DNA of 64,000 bases from Cheiracanthium punctorium (GCA_038373885.1 JAWZYV010019958.1:310001-374000), one strand, 5' to 3'. Positions 14,401 through 25,219 are shown, numbered from the stretch's first letter. Notes: generated from the letters alone by a model not told the origin. Translations and numbers: made by a program.

Positions 14401-15903
14401 GCAAAAATAGGAGGAGTTATCACTTCAGATAAGTATAAAAAGTGTTTGTTCACAGGTTGTATATGGGGATTGCTGGGGAGAAAGAAGAAGGGAGTTTCAA
14501 GCTGCCGAGCGAGAATGACAATGCATGTGACTTCTGCTTTCTGGTGAGAAGCATGAGAATGCCAAGTACGAAAATTCGATGCTCACCACTGATTTAGTTG
14601 ACGTGCTTTTCCTGGTGTTACAGCTTCTTTAATATGTTAAATGTAATGTTTTAAGTTCGATCATGATGTAAATAAGCACTTAAATATAAATTAGCAAAAC
14701 AATGCAATAATATCAAACCATAGATAAAAGCATATAAAATTATTTCAATAAATAAACCACTGAAAAATAAATATAACTTACATCATTTGAACGCCAAACT
14801 TTGATAGTTCTATCTTGGGAAGAAGAATATATAAGGCCAGAACCACCCCATTTTACACAAGTTACAGAAGCTGTGTGTGATGCTAACACATACAAAGACT
14901 GGTAAGTGATGATATCCCATACTCTAACAGAGCAGTCCTTAGATGCACTAGCAATGCGCCTACATTCAGAATTTCTGTAGAGTATGCAAAATAAATTTAT
15001 TAAAAGATAAAAGTACATATAAAAAATTTACAAATCAGTTTACAGAAAATGTATGAGTGTGTATTTTGAATGAAACAAACTCATAAGTACATCAATCACA
15101 ATTATAATGTCTAAGGGAGAGAGGGGAGAGAGAAATACAATGTGATAGTATGCAGAAAAAATAAATAATTTAAAACAATTACAGATGCAGAGGCTCCCAA
15201 CAAATGGAATATATCCAACCCATATGACCTGTAAGAGTCTTTCCCATCTGACGTCCAGTAACAGGATCCCATATACAAATCTAAAAAAAAAAAAAAAAGA
15301 CAGTTACAAAAGTAAAATCTGTGACAATGATTGAAAATTTTTAACTGTACTTAAAGTTAAAAATTCAAGCAAAAAATAGAATATTTTCCAGTGACACTTA
15401 TTTCACTAATTCCAAAACAAACATTGAAAATGTTTGTTTTAAGGATTGTTTTTCTCTTGTAAAAATGCTTTGGCAGAATTTAGTTTAGTTAACAAAGAAT
15501 TTCATGAAGATATGGTTGCTAGTCTGAAATCATAGCACCAGAGGCTGAAATCATAGCACCAGAGGTGCTCATGCTTTACCATACCAATTTTTTTTCATAG
15601 TCGATTCAGATATGCCATACAACTCAAGCACCCTTTTTACTTCTTTTTGTTTATGGTTAGAGTAAGGATATATGAATAGCGATATGCTTTAGGTTAGGGG
15701 AGGAAAAAATAACTTGAAATTCATGAAAGGAGAACATGAAATTCATTGTTGTTCTGAGGAAGGGGGTTCTAGAATTAATTTTTCAGAAATATGGTAGGGG
15801 ATGGGAGATCGATTCTATTTTAGTTTTATATATATATAACAATGCATTTTAGAATGTACAAATGCTTCCATTTAATGTGAATGGTAATAGATTACTTTAC
15901 TTG

Positions 15904-15945
<42 letters not shown>

Positions 15946-18900
15946 ACTTGGCCATTTTTACAACCAGATGCAAGCCTCATACCATTTGGAGACCAAGCAA
16001 TACAAAGAACCCAGTGTTTGTGGCCTGAAACATATTATGATAACTTTACAAAACAATTTATCATACATAAGAGCATACATAAAAAGGGCACAAGCATACA
16101 TAAAAAGGGCTTTCTTTTTTTTTTTTTACTTAAAATATACCTTTGCATGTATATTGTGGGGTTTCAGTGTTGACATCCCAAAGCCTAACAGTTGTATCTC
16201 CTGAACCACTTGCAAGGTATCTTAAAAGGAATTAATCATAGATAATCAAGCATATGCAACTTAATTTCTTTTTTATTATATAAACTTTACAAATACCAAT
16301 TAAATGAATCCTTAACAATAAAACACAATCATCTAAAAATTCAATATATGGTAATAAAAAGAGCAGTAAAGTTAGTTGTTCACATAAAAATTGCCCAGTT
16401 AGTACAGATTTAAAGTACAATAAAAATGTTTAACACAAAAACATGTAACATGAAAAATCAGTTAATATGAAGTAATAATGGTCCCAACAAAAAACTATTT
16501 AGTGTTCTTCTTCTTCCTGTCTATCTCCCTTTTAATACAAAATAAAAATTCTTAAATATATGGGTCGTTCTATGTCAGATCAAACAGTGCAGCTCATCAC
16601 ACAAACTTTGATTTTTCTCAAATTTTATATGGATGATTTATAGGCTAAGATAACCACAAATCTCAATTTTCAAGGTTCTGTAATAAAAATTACAGAGAAA
16701 TTAATAGTTGTAATTTTAAAATCTCTCCACAAGATATGCCATTTTTTTTTCTTAATTTTTTTTTAATAACTCCAGACCTGTAGAAGTTACTGAAATGAAA
16801 ATTTGTTTCTAGGGGTAACTTTTTAAGCTGATCCCAAAAATGTAACCTATCTCCTGTAGTTTTTGCATGATTATTGCATTTCCTAAAAAAATGTTATGGA
16901 TTTTTTTTCAACATCTTTGATTAGAAACACGTTTTAAATTTTTATATGTTGTTAAGATGATATATCACTATATTCCAACAAAATTTTATCTTGGCTTTCT
17001 GCTCAAGAGCTTGGGGTTGAGCTTTTATGTGACTAAAAACAAGGTCCCCCCCCCCCCCCAACATACACACATGCACATGCACACACACACTCCAAAAGCT
17101 TTATCATGCAGACAGATTTTCACTATTTAATGCAGGTTTTAAATTTATTTTTTTAATGTGATAATGCAGGCCAAAGGAGTCAAACTTGGCACCAACAAAT
17201 CAGCTAACACCAATATTCCAATAAATTAAAATTTCTGGTTCATAGAGTCAAATTTTGTATGCAACTTATATTTATATAGATTATTACTCTATCTTGATTT
17301 TTTTTTTTCATAAGATTCTTTTAAGCATTATTATACATGTTTTTTTTGTTTGTTTGTTTTTTTAGCTTGTAAAACAGGGTTAAATAAAAAAGAATTCTAA
17401 AACTTTTCCTAAAACTTCCAAAATTTGCATATTATCTAGTTTTTGCATAAATATTGCATTTGCTAAAAAAACATTATGGATTTTTTTTTTTTTTTCCCAC
17501 ATGTTCAATCAGAAACACGTTTTAAATTTTTATGTTGTTGAGATGGTATACCCAAGGATCTGTTTAGGAGAAATTTGGATCCATAGCGGATCCTTTACAA
17601 AATATTTTATCTTAAAAATGGACCATTCACAAAATATTTTATCTTAAATATGGACCCTTCACAATATTTTTCAGTTTGCAGGGATGAGATTCTTCAGACT
17701 TTTGTCTGATTTTCAGACTTTTTCAATGTTTCATAAAAATTCAATTTTTTCAAATTTTTCTGAATTTTTTTATTTTTCACAAAGGCAAAATTGTTGACAG
17801 GTAGGATAGATTTAATATCAATAGCAATTACAATGTTTGTTGAACTTGAAATTTGTAATTGCTCAAATGTTATTCTCACATTCTTTCAGACTTTTTCCTT
17901 TTTTGTCAATCTCATTCCTGAATTTGAAAATGGACCTTTCACAAAATTCTTCCATTGGCAGACGGACTCTTCACAAATCTAATTGTTCATTTTGGTAACA
18001 GATTTCAATTAAGTTATCACACACATTATAAGTTTTATAAAATTAATAATTAGCAGGGTTCTCGCGTGCCTTAAAAAGGTCATATTAAGGAAATAATAAG
18101 GCACCCTTAAAAAAGCCCAAAAGCCTTAAATTATCATTTCATCTTCACTTTTCGTGCGATTTTTTTTTTTTTTTTCCTCATATGAGCAGGGGGGAGAATC
18201 ATATATAGAGCAAGAGCCAGCGACCGCCAGACCTTTGTCATAGTATAAAAGCTGAAACTTTCTCTGCGCAAACCCCCCAACAGAGGTAGGAACCATCGGC
18301 CACTATAAAGTTTGGATGACCATGGCTTTGTCAGGTAACAGGTGGCGAAGGTGTATAAAATTGATGAAAATTTCGTCATTTCATAAAGCTTAATTTTTTT
18401 ATATGTTCTTCTTCCAAGTACTAGAAATCACTTTATCCCTTGCCAGGCACTTTTCCATCGTGGCAAACGCCCGCCAGACAACCTCAAAGTCATGGAAAAC
18501 TGGTGTGTTCGTAAACTCCCACGACGAAGTACATCAAGCTGTCACAAAGTGCCAAGCACATTTTATACTGCTACTTCTGAACTTTCTTACACTTGAACTT
18601 TCTTGCAGCACACTCGTAATAGAATTACGTTTTTCAAGACTTTGAGGTTGTCTGGCGGGGGTTTACCACGATGGAAAAGTGTCTGGCAAGGGATAAAGTG
18701 ATTTCTAGTACTTGGAAGAAGAACATATAAAAAAATTAAGCTTTATGAAATGACGAAATTTTCGTCAATTTTATACACCTTTGCCACCTGTTACCTGACA
18801 AAGCCATGGTCATCCAAACTTTATAGTGGCCGATTGTTCCTACCTCTGTTGGGGGGTATGTGCAGAGAAAGTTTCAGCTTTTATACTATGACGAAGGTCT

Positions 18901-21900
18901 GGCGGTCGCTGGCTCTTAGACTAATAGGAAGCTAGCCATGTTGTCTGCATGCTGCTCTCTCTCTGTGGAGAGGAAGAAAAGGGGGCAGGGGAGATATTTT
19001 CTTTCTCTGCACTGCACTTCTTCGTTTCATGATTTGTTTACCTTTCACCGTAGTTGGGGATAGAGGGAAAATATGATCAGAGACAAGAAAAGGGGGGGGG
19101 AAATGGAGTCATATGAGATAAATAGATAACATAATTATAACTGATTAAAACACAATGATTGCTTTAAACTCAAATACACTTTAACCCCTTAACGGTCGTA
19201 TTATTTTCAAGAAAATAGTCACAAAAGTACTTATTAAAAAAAAAATCGTATAAAAATAAGCATATGTACAATTTGTGCATTTTAAGAATGTAGACATTTT
19301 GCTATAAAAAAAAAAAAAAAAAAAAATTATGTGTGTAAGAATTGAAAAGCTCTAATCTTTCTGGCGCATAAATTTTGAACTCTCCAGATCAGAAATATAA
19401 CGGGAGCGAGAAGGAAAGGGTTAATACTTTAAAAGACATGAAATGCTGTATTATTAAAGAGATGTACAACATTGCGTTGGAGCATATCTTCGATTATTGT
19501 CCTCGAAATTTTTTAAAAATAGATTTGGAAGGCCTTATTTTTTGTATTGAGAAGTGAGTGGGAACCCTGATAATTATAAAATGTTTAAAATAATCATTTT
19601 ACACAGGTAATTGTTTTAATAAAAAATGTAAAATAAGATAATATTAACTGATAATTAATTTTTAACACTGAGCTAGGAAAAAGAACTTTAAAAAGAAATA
19701 AAACGGTGTACAAATGTAACACATGTTACAATGGAATCGCCTTCATATTAAACTAGATGATTCTTGAAAAAAATCCCTATTAACTGTAAATTTCAATTAT
19801 TCGATCTTGGTTCATTTTCAATTATGTCGGATAATCGAGGTTCTAACCCTATATGTATTATTTATATAAATCAGAACACGTGAATAAATTGGATGTGTTT
19901 ATTTTTAAAATTCTTATGTGTTTGTTTATACATATATGTTTTTTTTTAATTTAAATTTGTAAAATTCTATATTTTTCACAAATTCACACACGTAAACAGG
20001 ACTCCATTTTCACAAGTTCTCAAAAACAGGACCCTGGTTGGGAAAACCTGATGGAATGCTAATTTCAGATTCACAAAATTATGAGTAAATTTTTCATTAT
20101 TTCACTGAAACAGGATACTGTCTGAAAAGTCTGGATAGACTCCTGACATAATTTATTGGAATATACATCCCAAAAAAATTTAATTTTAGCTTTCTGCTCA
20201 GGAGCTGAAGGAAAAAAACTATTATTTAATTTTCAATGTGTCTGACAATGTTATGTTGTTTTGTTGTAGCAATGAAATTTAATACAGTACACAGTAACAC
20301 CTATATTTCAAATTCCTGTATCCAAAACTTTCCACAAAACTAACCAAAACAAAATTTGTGTGCATTCTGTTAATGTTAAATAGGTGTACTCTTACAGGAA
20401 TCCAAATCTTTCAATGAACTTTGTTCTTTCTTTTAACTTAAAAGTCACATTGGCTGATTGCCAAAAATAAAAGTTTTAGAATTCTATTTTATTTAACCCT
20501 GTTTCACAAGCTTAAAAAAAAAAAAAAATGAAAAAAGCGTGTATAATAATGCTTAAAAGAATCTTATGAAATTTTAAAAATCAAGATAGAGTAATAACCT
20601 ATATAAATATAAGTTGCGTACAAACAACTGTTCGGAGAGTTGAGTGGAGTCCCTACAGATTTACTTTTTTTTTTTCAGTAAGTAATATGCTGATTCATAC
20701 AAAAGTCTAAACTTATAATTTATTATGCCTGATATTTTTTTTTTCTTTTTTTAATTTTGAAGCTATCATTATATAAATGATAGCTACAAAATTAAAAACC
20801 AGTCTGTAGTGTGCAACCATACATTTGTTTATAATAAAAATGACAGATATACAATGTACACTGGAATATATGGTATGATGCAACAATACAAGTGAAGAAA
20901 TCAACAGGATCAGAAAGAAAAATATTTTTGCTTAACTACTACAGATTTTTAAAATAATGAAAAAAATCAGACCTGCCATCAGGGCTGAATGAAGTTGAAA
21001 TTACTGCTTCAGCATGGCCGGGTAGTGAGCTGGTACATCGAGTCACAGGACGTACTCTAAACACAGACTGTTCAGCATACGCAATTTCAAGAACTTTTTC
21101 AACTTCAACAGGCTTATAGTCAATTGAATTTATGAGACTTTCTTTGATTTGAATATCATTGATATAAAACAAAAAGGGCACAGGTGAATCCTGTTAAAAT
21201 AAATATATACATACTTAAAAATATAATCAAATTAATGTCAGTGATTTTTTTTTTTTTTTTTTTTACAGAAATGTTTGCAAGGATATACTATATACAGAAT
21301 AAAATAAATGACTAAAACTAAGCAATATGCAAGTTTTATAAATACAGTTTACTCCCTCTAATCCACAACCTATAATCTGCAAAGCTCATAATAAAATCCA
21401 TCATACCTTCCAAATGTAAACAAATAATTATAAATTTTTCTTCAGAATGAAAGATTGGTGAAAGTGTTCACTTTGTCGAAAATAAAATGACCAGAATAAG
21501 GAGTCCTTTGAAATATTATCAGCCTATTTATAGTCATAATTAAAATAACTTTTTTGAAAATACACCATTATACACTGATACACAGCAAAGCATACGATCG
21601 CTACAGACGTGCCACTTTTCCAAAATCAAAATGCCTGAGATCTCCTGCTTTTTAATGTCAAAAAGCCTGAGATTTTTTATGCATTTATTTTCAGCATAAA
21701 ATGTATATATAATCAATACAGACATAATTTCTTTTCTTAAATGCCATGTGAGCACGTATATAAACTTAAATAATAGGATAGGCCTAAGTTGTACAATGTA
21801 AATAAATTCAATTTCAAATATTTGCCAAATAAATATTGAAGAATACAAAATATCAATCAAAATATACAGGGGGTAAACTACTCAAACCTAAAAATTATAT

Positions 21901-23055
21901 AATGAATTATTGGCTGATTGATATAAAGATAACTTATATCAATCAGATTAGGAAGATAAACATTTTTATATAGCAGAAAAAATAGTTATACTATACAGAA
22001 ATAAGAATAAGAATGACGAAAGAATAGTAAAGGATAGAATATAATGCTCAATGAAGAGAAAGAATGCACTATGCACTTAAAAGATCACAAAGTGAATAAT
22101 ATTCTTTAATTACTTTTTCTATAGATAATATTATAGCATATAGCATAATAGAACATAGCAACAACTTACTAGACAGTGGCTGATCCAGAAAAAAATTCTG
22201 GAGGAGGCAAAAGACAGTTTTTGTCACATTTTCTAATAAAATCACTTAAATTTACAAAACAAGTTAATTCGACTATAGTGTACACACTTTTTTCATTTTT
22301 TTTGTGGGGGGGCACGTGCCCCTGTGCCCCCCTTCTGGATCCGCCAATGTTACTAGATCAGTGTTTTCATTAGAGCACAAGAACCTCACAATTTTTTTCT
22401 TTTTCAAGCATTAAAAAATCATTACTGTGAGATATTCATGCATCATACAAAACATTTTCATTCTGCATAAAATACTTTATTTCGAAACATTTGAGGATCA
22501 GAGGGTTTCCTGAGAAAACAGTTAAGTAGTTCTTGAGCTGGGATATTTTTATTGCATGTCACCCAATTACATGCAATAAAAATAACTAAAAATCACAAAT
22601 ACTCTGATTTTAGGTATTTACTCGAGGCAGGTGTAAACACAGATTTATAACTACTTCATCCACTGGGTATTTACCCAACCCATATCTATAGTGAGATGAG
22701 GGTTGGGAAATTCTCACCCCCAAAAATCTCACTCAGTTTTGAGGAAAAGGTGAGAAATTCTCACCTATTCTTTTACCCGTGATGAAAACTCAGATCTAGA
22801 TACACTTGTCTTGGAGTGGTCTGAGAAAATACTGAATTAAAAATTTTCTGCATTTGTCAAAAGAAAAAAATTATAATAATATAACCAAGAAAATATAACA
22901 AAACATACCTTCTCCAGAAGGGAATTACATAATTTTGTTAAAATTTTAACAGAGGTGTTGACAGGCAGCTCAACAGGTTCTCCAGTCAGCTCACCAGTCA
23001 CTGCATTTTTAAACTGGACTGATATAAATACGTCTTCATCCATTTTCTGATCCAT
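2397..23055 (-). CDS. NLE1: Notchless homolog (NLE1/Rsa4), 11 exons, 3' end incomplete
   Basis: Eleven GT-AG exons on the minus strand join in consistent phase to about 477 residues: 22909-23055, 20973-21190, 16141-16220, 15948-16024, 15183-15280, 14782-14974, 13559-13694, 11697-11743, 7977-8179, 4909-5068, 2397-2467. Residues about 10-75 form the NLE ubiquitin-like domain; then eight WD40 blades follow, each ending in a D-x-x-h-x-h-W type strand (DTTVRLWD, NGQICIWD, DCSVRVWD, DRTIKVW, DDFTMYMW, DKSVKIW, DSTLKVW, DKVIK). Human NLE1 is 485 residues, so only about three residues are missing. Family knowledge: Rsa4/Notchless sits on pre-60S particles in the nucleus, and its NLE domain is grasped by the MIDAS domain of the AAA ATPase Rea1/Midasin to drive late remodelling; the fly protein was named for modifying Notch. 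The final exon (an IWRR-like tail) was not found. Identity is very sure; the exact start (first or fifth codon Met) is less so. Confidence 0.96.
2504..4150. other. NLE1 intron, no further feature seen
   Basis: AT-rich intron between exons 11 and 10. The only structure noted is a 33-bp tandem duplication at 3396-3452 (ggataaaataagaactcatg twice). Confidence 0.6.
4170..4530. repeat. Intronic duplication, copy 1 (3' of exon 10)
   Basis: Matches 5450-5667 plus 6620-6740 in the same orientation (shared strings such as cacatcat, gtgatattaag, tttgatcc and ccaaattagttg). Here the site ccgctagcataac is uninterrupted, making it the empty site for the element in copy 2. Divergence is considerable, so the duplication is old. 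Confidence 0.65.
4909..5068 (-). CDS. NLE1: NLE1 exon 10 (WD7)
   Basis: 160 bp. Completes a Lys codon, then YLATLHGH, QIAWSADSRLLLSGSADSTL, KVW and VDLPGHSDE. Acceptor TGTAAAG, donor GTAAAA, phase 0. Homologous repeats lie on both sides of this exon (see 4170-4530 and 5450-6760). Confidence 0.95.
5450..6760. repeat. Intronic duplication, copy 2 (5' of exon 10), interrupted
   Basis: Counterpart of 4170-4530, split by the element at 5668-6619. The two copies flank NLE1 exon 10 directly, but exon 10 itself exists once. Confidence 0.65.
5668..6619. mobile_element. hAT-type nonautonomous element in NLE1 intron
   Basis: Flanked by ctctagat (5660-5667) and ctctagaa (6620-6627), 7 of 8 matching. 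The ends are degenerate inverted copies of a GTTCTCAAAC-like terminus. The homologous copy at 4170-4530 lacks the insertion. A pogo-like internal piece (tataacaaggttttactgtatg, near 5990-6020) suggests an additional small insertion inside. Confidence 0.6.
6770..7970. other. NLE1 intron, nothing recognised
   Basis: AT-rich sequence with no coding similarity or paired terminal repeat that I can see. Confidence 0.5.
7977..8179 (-). CDS. NLE1: NLE1 exon 9 (WD5-WD6)
   Basis: 203 bp. Reads QSGPEILVSGSDDFTMYMWK, then TRMTGHQNLINDVKFSPD and ASASFDKSVKIW. These are hallmark Notchless strings. Acceptor TTTAAG, donor GTAAGT, phase 2. Confidence 0.95.
8520..8830 (+). repeat. Possible tRNA-derived SINE in NLE1 intron
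   Basis: Contains gtggcacaagttgggttcaa, which holds a fair RNA polymerase III B-box (GGTTCAATTCT) with a more GC-rich body than its surroundings. I see no second copy in the window and no clear target duplication, so this is tentative. Confidence 0.3.
9420..9762 (+). repeat. Interspersed repeat copy A (uninterrupted)
   Basis: Matches 59428-61640 after removal of two insertions there: gcagtcctaaaataa at the start, aaagtaggaaaaaacaatta in the middle, and ggaccattaagtttaataaa at the end. It keeps the two empty target sites (aacgaacacagttcc and gtgtcgaagcaacc). Confidence 0.75.
11697..11743 (-). CDS. NLE1: NLE1 exon 8 (47-bp microexon)
   Basis: Found by looking for the conserved ERY motif that must sit between exons 7 and 9. 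It completes an Ala codon and reads QQLSQLALERYKKIT. Acceptor CTTTAG, donor GTAAGT; the phases (1 in, 0 out) fit both neighbours. It corresponds to the helical insert before the SGSDDF blade in the family. Confidence 0.9.
11964..12140. mobile_element. pogo-like MITE (decayed)
   Basis: Inverted ends built on TAAACCTCGCCATAGCGATA (left) and the complement of gctgtatcgaggttttacag (right), as in other pogo-type ends in this window. About 177 bp, no coding content. Confidence 0.5.
13559..13694 (-). CDS. NLE1: NLE1 exon 7 (WD5 first strands and insert)
   Basis: 136 bp. Reads GVLCRTLQGHGHWINTLALN and the family-specific TDYVLRTGPYDP, then the variable insert ending EITET. Acceptor CTCTCAG, donor GTATGA, phase 1. 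Confidence 0.95.
14782..14974 (-). CDS. NLE1: NLE1 exon 6 (WD3-WD4)
   Basis: 193 bp. Completes the Leu codon, then reads NSECRRIASASKDCSVRVWD and on to the invariant SSQDRTIKVWRSND at the end of blade 4. Acceptor CTACAG, donor GTAAGT, phase 0. Confidence 0.95.
15183..15280 (-). CDS. NLE1: NLE1 exon 5 (end of WD2, start of WD3)
   Basis: 98 bp. Reads ICIWDPVTGRQMGKTLTGH then WIYSICWEPLH. The acceptor follows an uninterrupted polypyrimidine tract of about 16 T. Donor GTAATT, phase 2 at the end. Confidence 0.94.
15909..15940. repeat. Poly-A/T tract next to NLE1 exon 4 donor
   Basis: About 32 consecutive A on the plus strand. In the pre-mRNA it is a U tract beginning a few bases after the 5' splice site. 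Confidence 0.9.
15948..16024 (-). CDS. NLE1: NLE1 exon 4 (WD2)
   Basis: 77 bp. Reads GHKHWVLCIAWSPNG then RLASGCKNGQ. Acceptor TTTCAG, donor GTAAGG at phase 0. The intron side of the donor runs directly into a T tract of about 32 bases (15909-15940 as A on the plus strand). Confidence 0.94.
16141..16220 (-). CDS. NLE1: NLE1 exon 3 (WD1)
   Basis: 80 bp. Begins with the last base of the Arg codon begun in exon 2, then reads YLASGSGDTTVRLWDV, the closing strands of blade 1. Acceptor TTTTAAG, donor GTATAT. Phase 1 at its end. Confidence 0.94.
16860..17550. repeat. Direct duplication in NLE1 intron 2
   Basis: The stretch tttttgcatgattattgcat...cacgttttaaatttttatat at about 16860-16950 recurs diverged at about 17440-17545. 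Part of it (gctttctgctca) recurs again near 20190. Confidence 0.6.
17255..17412 (+). repeat. Intronic inverted repeat, left arm
   Basis: Pairs with 20475-20632 on the other strand: tatatagattattactctat, cataagattcttttaagcat and gggttaaataaaa are all present inverted there. The arms are about 155 bp and 3.1 kb apart, enclosing the hAT element with its own hairpin. Confidence 0.75.
18212..18916. repeat. Long hairpin: arms 18212-18492 and 18633-18916
   Basis: The left arm begins aagagccagcgaccgcc and the right arm ends ggcggtcgctggctctt. The whole of both arms is complementary with only scattered differences, around a unique loop of about 140 bp. The same frame (MTKFSSILYTFATCYLTKPW) therefore appears on both strands; it is a repeat artefact, not a gene. 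Confidence 0.93.
19185..19420. mobile_element. piggyBac-like MITE nested in the 18-kb hAT element
   Basis: Flanked by TTAA on both sides (19181-19184, 19421-19424). Begins CCCCTTAACGG, and its complement at the other end begins CCCTTTCCTTC. 236 bp, noncoding. Confidence 0.6.
20475..20632 (-). repeat. Intronic inverted repeat, right arm
   Basis: Inverted counterpart of 17255-17412 in the same NLE1 intron. Confidence 0.75.
20973..21190 (-). CDS. NLE1: NLE1 exon 2 (NLE domain, linker, start of WD1)
   Basis: 218 bp. Encodes residues 50-121 plus two bases of codon 122. It starts DSPVPFLFYI after an AACAG acceptor and ends SFSPDG, donor GTCTGA. It carries the conserved RVRPVTRCTSSLPGH stretch that leads into the first WD40 blade. 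Confidence 0.94.
22174..22349. mobile_element. hAT MITE (CAGTGGCTGATCCAG) in NLE1 intron 1
   Basis: 176 bp with inverted ends CAGTGGCTGATCCAGAA and CATTGGCGGATCCAGAA. Perfect 8-bp duplication ttactaga on both sides. Confidence 0.9.
22909..23055 (-). CDS. NLE1: NLE1 exon 1 (start, NLE domain)
   Basis: Encodes residues 1-49, beginning MDQKMDEDVF and ending LLEK, phase 0, donor GTATGT. The chosen ATG has a good initiation context (A at -3, G at +4). A second in-frame Met is at codon 5. The sequence lines up with the start of the NLE domain of animal Notchless. Confidence 0.93.
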
Positions 23056-23065
23056 TTTTCCTCAT
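23036..23065 (-). promoter_or_regulatory. Short uORF overlapping the NLE1 start
   Basis: An upstream ATG at 23065-23063 opens a nine-codon frame that ends TGA at 23038-23036, overlapping the main start in another frame. Its context is weak (T at -3), so leaky scanning is expected. If the CTAG just upstream is a 3' splice site of a 5'UTR intron, the ATG would still be in the mRNA. Confidence 0.4.
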
Positions 23066-23202
23066 CTAGGGAACAGAATTGAAACAAATGCTAAGATTAG
23101 TAGTAGCTATGCTAGTACTCTTAGCATTAATGCATGAGTAGTAATGCTAAGAGTAGTGCTTTAATATTAAGAAACAATAGCTTTGCAACAGTGCTATAAG
23201 AC

Positions 23203-23843
23203 CAGTGGTATAAGGGGGGATGCCGTCCCCCACTTTTTCATTTTGATTTATGCATCCCCTCACTTCTTTTTTCAGGGGATGCTGATTTTGCATGTTTTTA
23301 AAAAACTGCAACTTAATGTAAATTTTCCCTTTGTCATTCTACATCGAAATGAAAACCAAAAAGGACGATTTGGACCACCTAAGTAGACCTTAAGATTACT
23401 CCCTTACAAATCTTTTGTAAATACTACACAATGTGAATATATCCAACATCATACAACGCACTTTCAGTCAAAGTGTCAAAGAGAGGAAAAGTGGGAAGAT
23501 TGATTTAAATGAAACAGTAATTAACCATGTAAATGGAAATAAATTTGTTTTAAATTATAACTTTTTAAATTCTGCCTAGAAATTGCGTGCTTTAAAATCA
23601 CAACATATAATTTGCTAGGAAAGTCAGATGGATTTTCAGGCAATTTATTCTTAAAAACTTGAGCATGAGCAAGGTAGTACAGAAAGTTTAAAATTCGATT
23701 TCAAAGCTTCAGTGCTCCACGTATTATCCTCCCACCCCTTAAATATATATCTGTTTCAGAAAAGGATGCATACATTTGGGTTGAATTTCTTCTAAAAATG
23801 AGCGCCCCCCACTTTTTTTTTTTTTTTTAGGACTACACCACTG
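23203..23843. mobile_element. hAT-type element B (uninterrupted copy of element A)
   Basis: Inverted ends CAGTGGTATAAG and CAGTGGTGTAGTCC; flanks tataagac and gctaagac match at 6 of 8. Closely matches 835-1340 plus 2180-2216. Lies 150 bp upstream of the NLE1 start, so it may sit in or against the promoter. Confidence 0.8.
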
Positions 23844-24291
23844 GCTAAGACTGATGCTTTCAGACTAAAAAAAAATGAAAATAATTTATAGTTTGACCCC
23901 CCTTCGGCCCTGATGTCCTAATACTAGAACACATCCTTGCATGACTCTATATTCTCCATTTTCAAGAATTTTAACATGAAAGCCTAGAGTCCTACTAATG
24001 ATACATACAAGAATAGCGGAACGTTATCATTTTTGCTCTGTCGCTGGCAGAAAATCTCCAGCAGAGAAGATAATGGACGTGTCAAGACATTTGAAGCTAA
24101 AAGTTAGATGCATTTTAGGAATGCATGAGAAGTGTGGCGTATTTTCATGTTTTCACATACAAAGAAATTTTTTTGAAAGGTTTAATACAAAATAACTGTT
24201 AAAAAAAAAAAAAAAAATTCATTTTGCTTAATTATACCTTGAGTCCTATTATTAGAACATTTTTTAAATTAGTTCGGTAATTGGCTGAATG

Positions 24292-24467
24292 GGTGGGTAC
24301 TTACATATTATCCCAGCAGTCTGCTAAGACGAGTGATTTTTCTCCAAAATAAATACCAGACACATGAAATTAATGATGGTTCGGAATACGATTGGCCACA
24401 GTTTGCCAGCAGATTTGACGAAAAAATAGTTTGGCAGAAATGATCGCTGGGATACTACGTAAGTACC
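24292..24467. mobile_element. MITE family G, copy 1
   Basis: Inverted ends ggtacttacatattatccca and its partner ggtacttacgtagtatccca. Perfect 8-bp duplication gctgaatg. The second copy is 49977-50148 in opposite orientation. Confidence 0.85.
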
Positions 24468-24990
24468 GCTGAATGTTACAAAATTTCATATGTAAGTATA
24501 GCACAGCACATCTAACCACTCATTGATTTTTTATCTGCTCTATTCGAAATTCAAGGCAGAAGGGGTGAAAAAAACTAAAGAAATAGGCTTTTAAAGCACT
24601 ATGAACTGAAAAGTAAAAAATAATCTTTAAATATACAGATTTCGTTCAACAGCAGAATGATGTCCCACAATTCGGTACAATTTAGCATTGTGAACTAAGC
24701 TTAAAATAAGAATAAAGTTATTGGCAAGAAATTAATAACTGTAATGTTAGAAAATGCGTAGGGTGTTTTCAAACTACATTTCCATGGCGAAAGTCATTAC
24801 AAATAACTCAAATATATATATATTTATATTATTTAAATTAAGACAACTGATATCGATCGTTAAAATTGGAGGATAGCTTATAAAACTGAATTATACCTTA
24901 TATTTTAACAATGTAAAGCACCATTAAAATTTCTAGACGGAATATAATATGCATCAAATAGTGCCTAAGCAAGACATGTATGCATATTAA

Positions 24991-25151
24991 CATGGGCGCC
25001 GGCAGAATATTATCCAAGGGAGGGGGGGGTGGCAAAGACTACTTCAAAGTATGGTTACCATGTTGGAAAGAGCAAAAACGCAAGGGAAAACACTGCATAC
25101 AAAAATCCAGGGAGAGGGGGGGGGGGTGGCCCTATACTGCCGGCGCTCATG
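24991..25151. mobile_element. hAT MITE family CATGGGCGCC, copy 1
   Basis: 161 bp, ends CATGGGCGCCGGCAG and CATGAGCGCCGGCAG inverted, perfect duplication catattaa. The body is nearly identical to 55422-55579 (acttcaaagtatggttacca). Confidence 0.92.
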
Positions 25152-25219
25152 CATATTAATGAATATTCACTAATGTCATTCAATTTCTTAAAGCAATTTA
25201 AGGTTACATCGTTTCAAAA

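Larger units (their letters stand above)
18054..19569. mobile_element. hAT-type element carrying a long internal hairpin
   Basis: Ends CAGGGTTCTCGCG and CAGGGTTCCCACT (inverted), flanked by ataattag (18046-18053) and ataattat (19570-19577), 7 of 8 matching. It holds a fold-back of about 280-bp arms at 18212-18916 and a piggyBac-like MITE at 19185-19420. No transposase is seen. Confidence 0.75.

Noticed and set aside
18134..18935. Mirror frames MTKFSSILYTF... on both strands
   Set aside because: They are the two arms of one hairpin read from opposite strands, not two genes.
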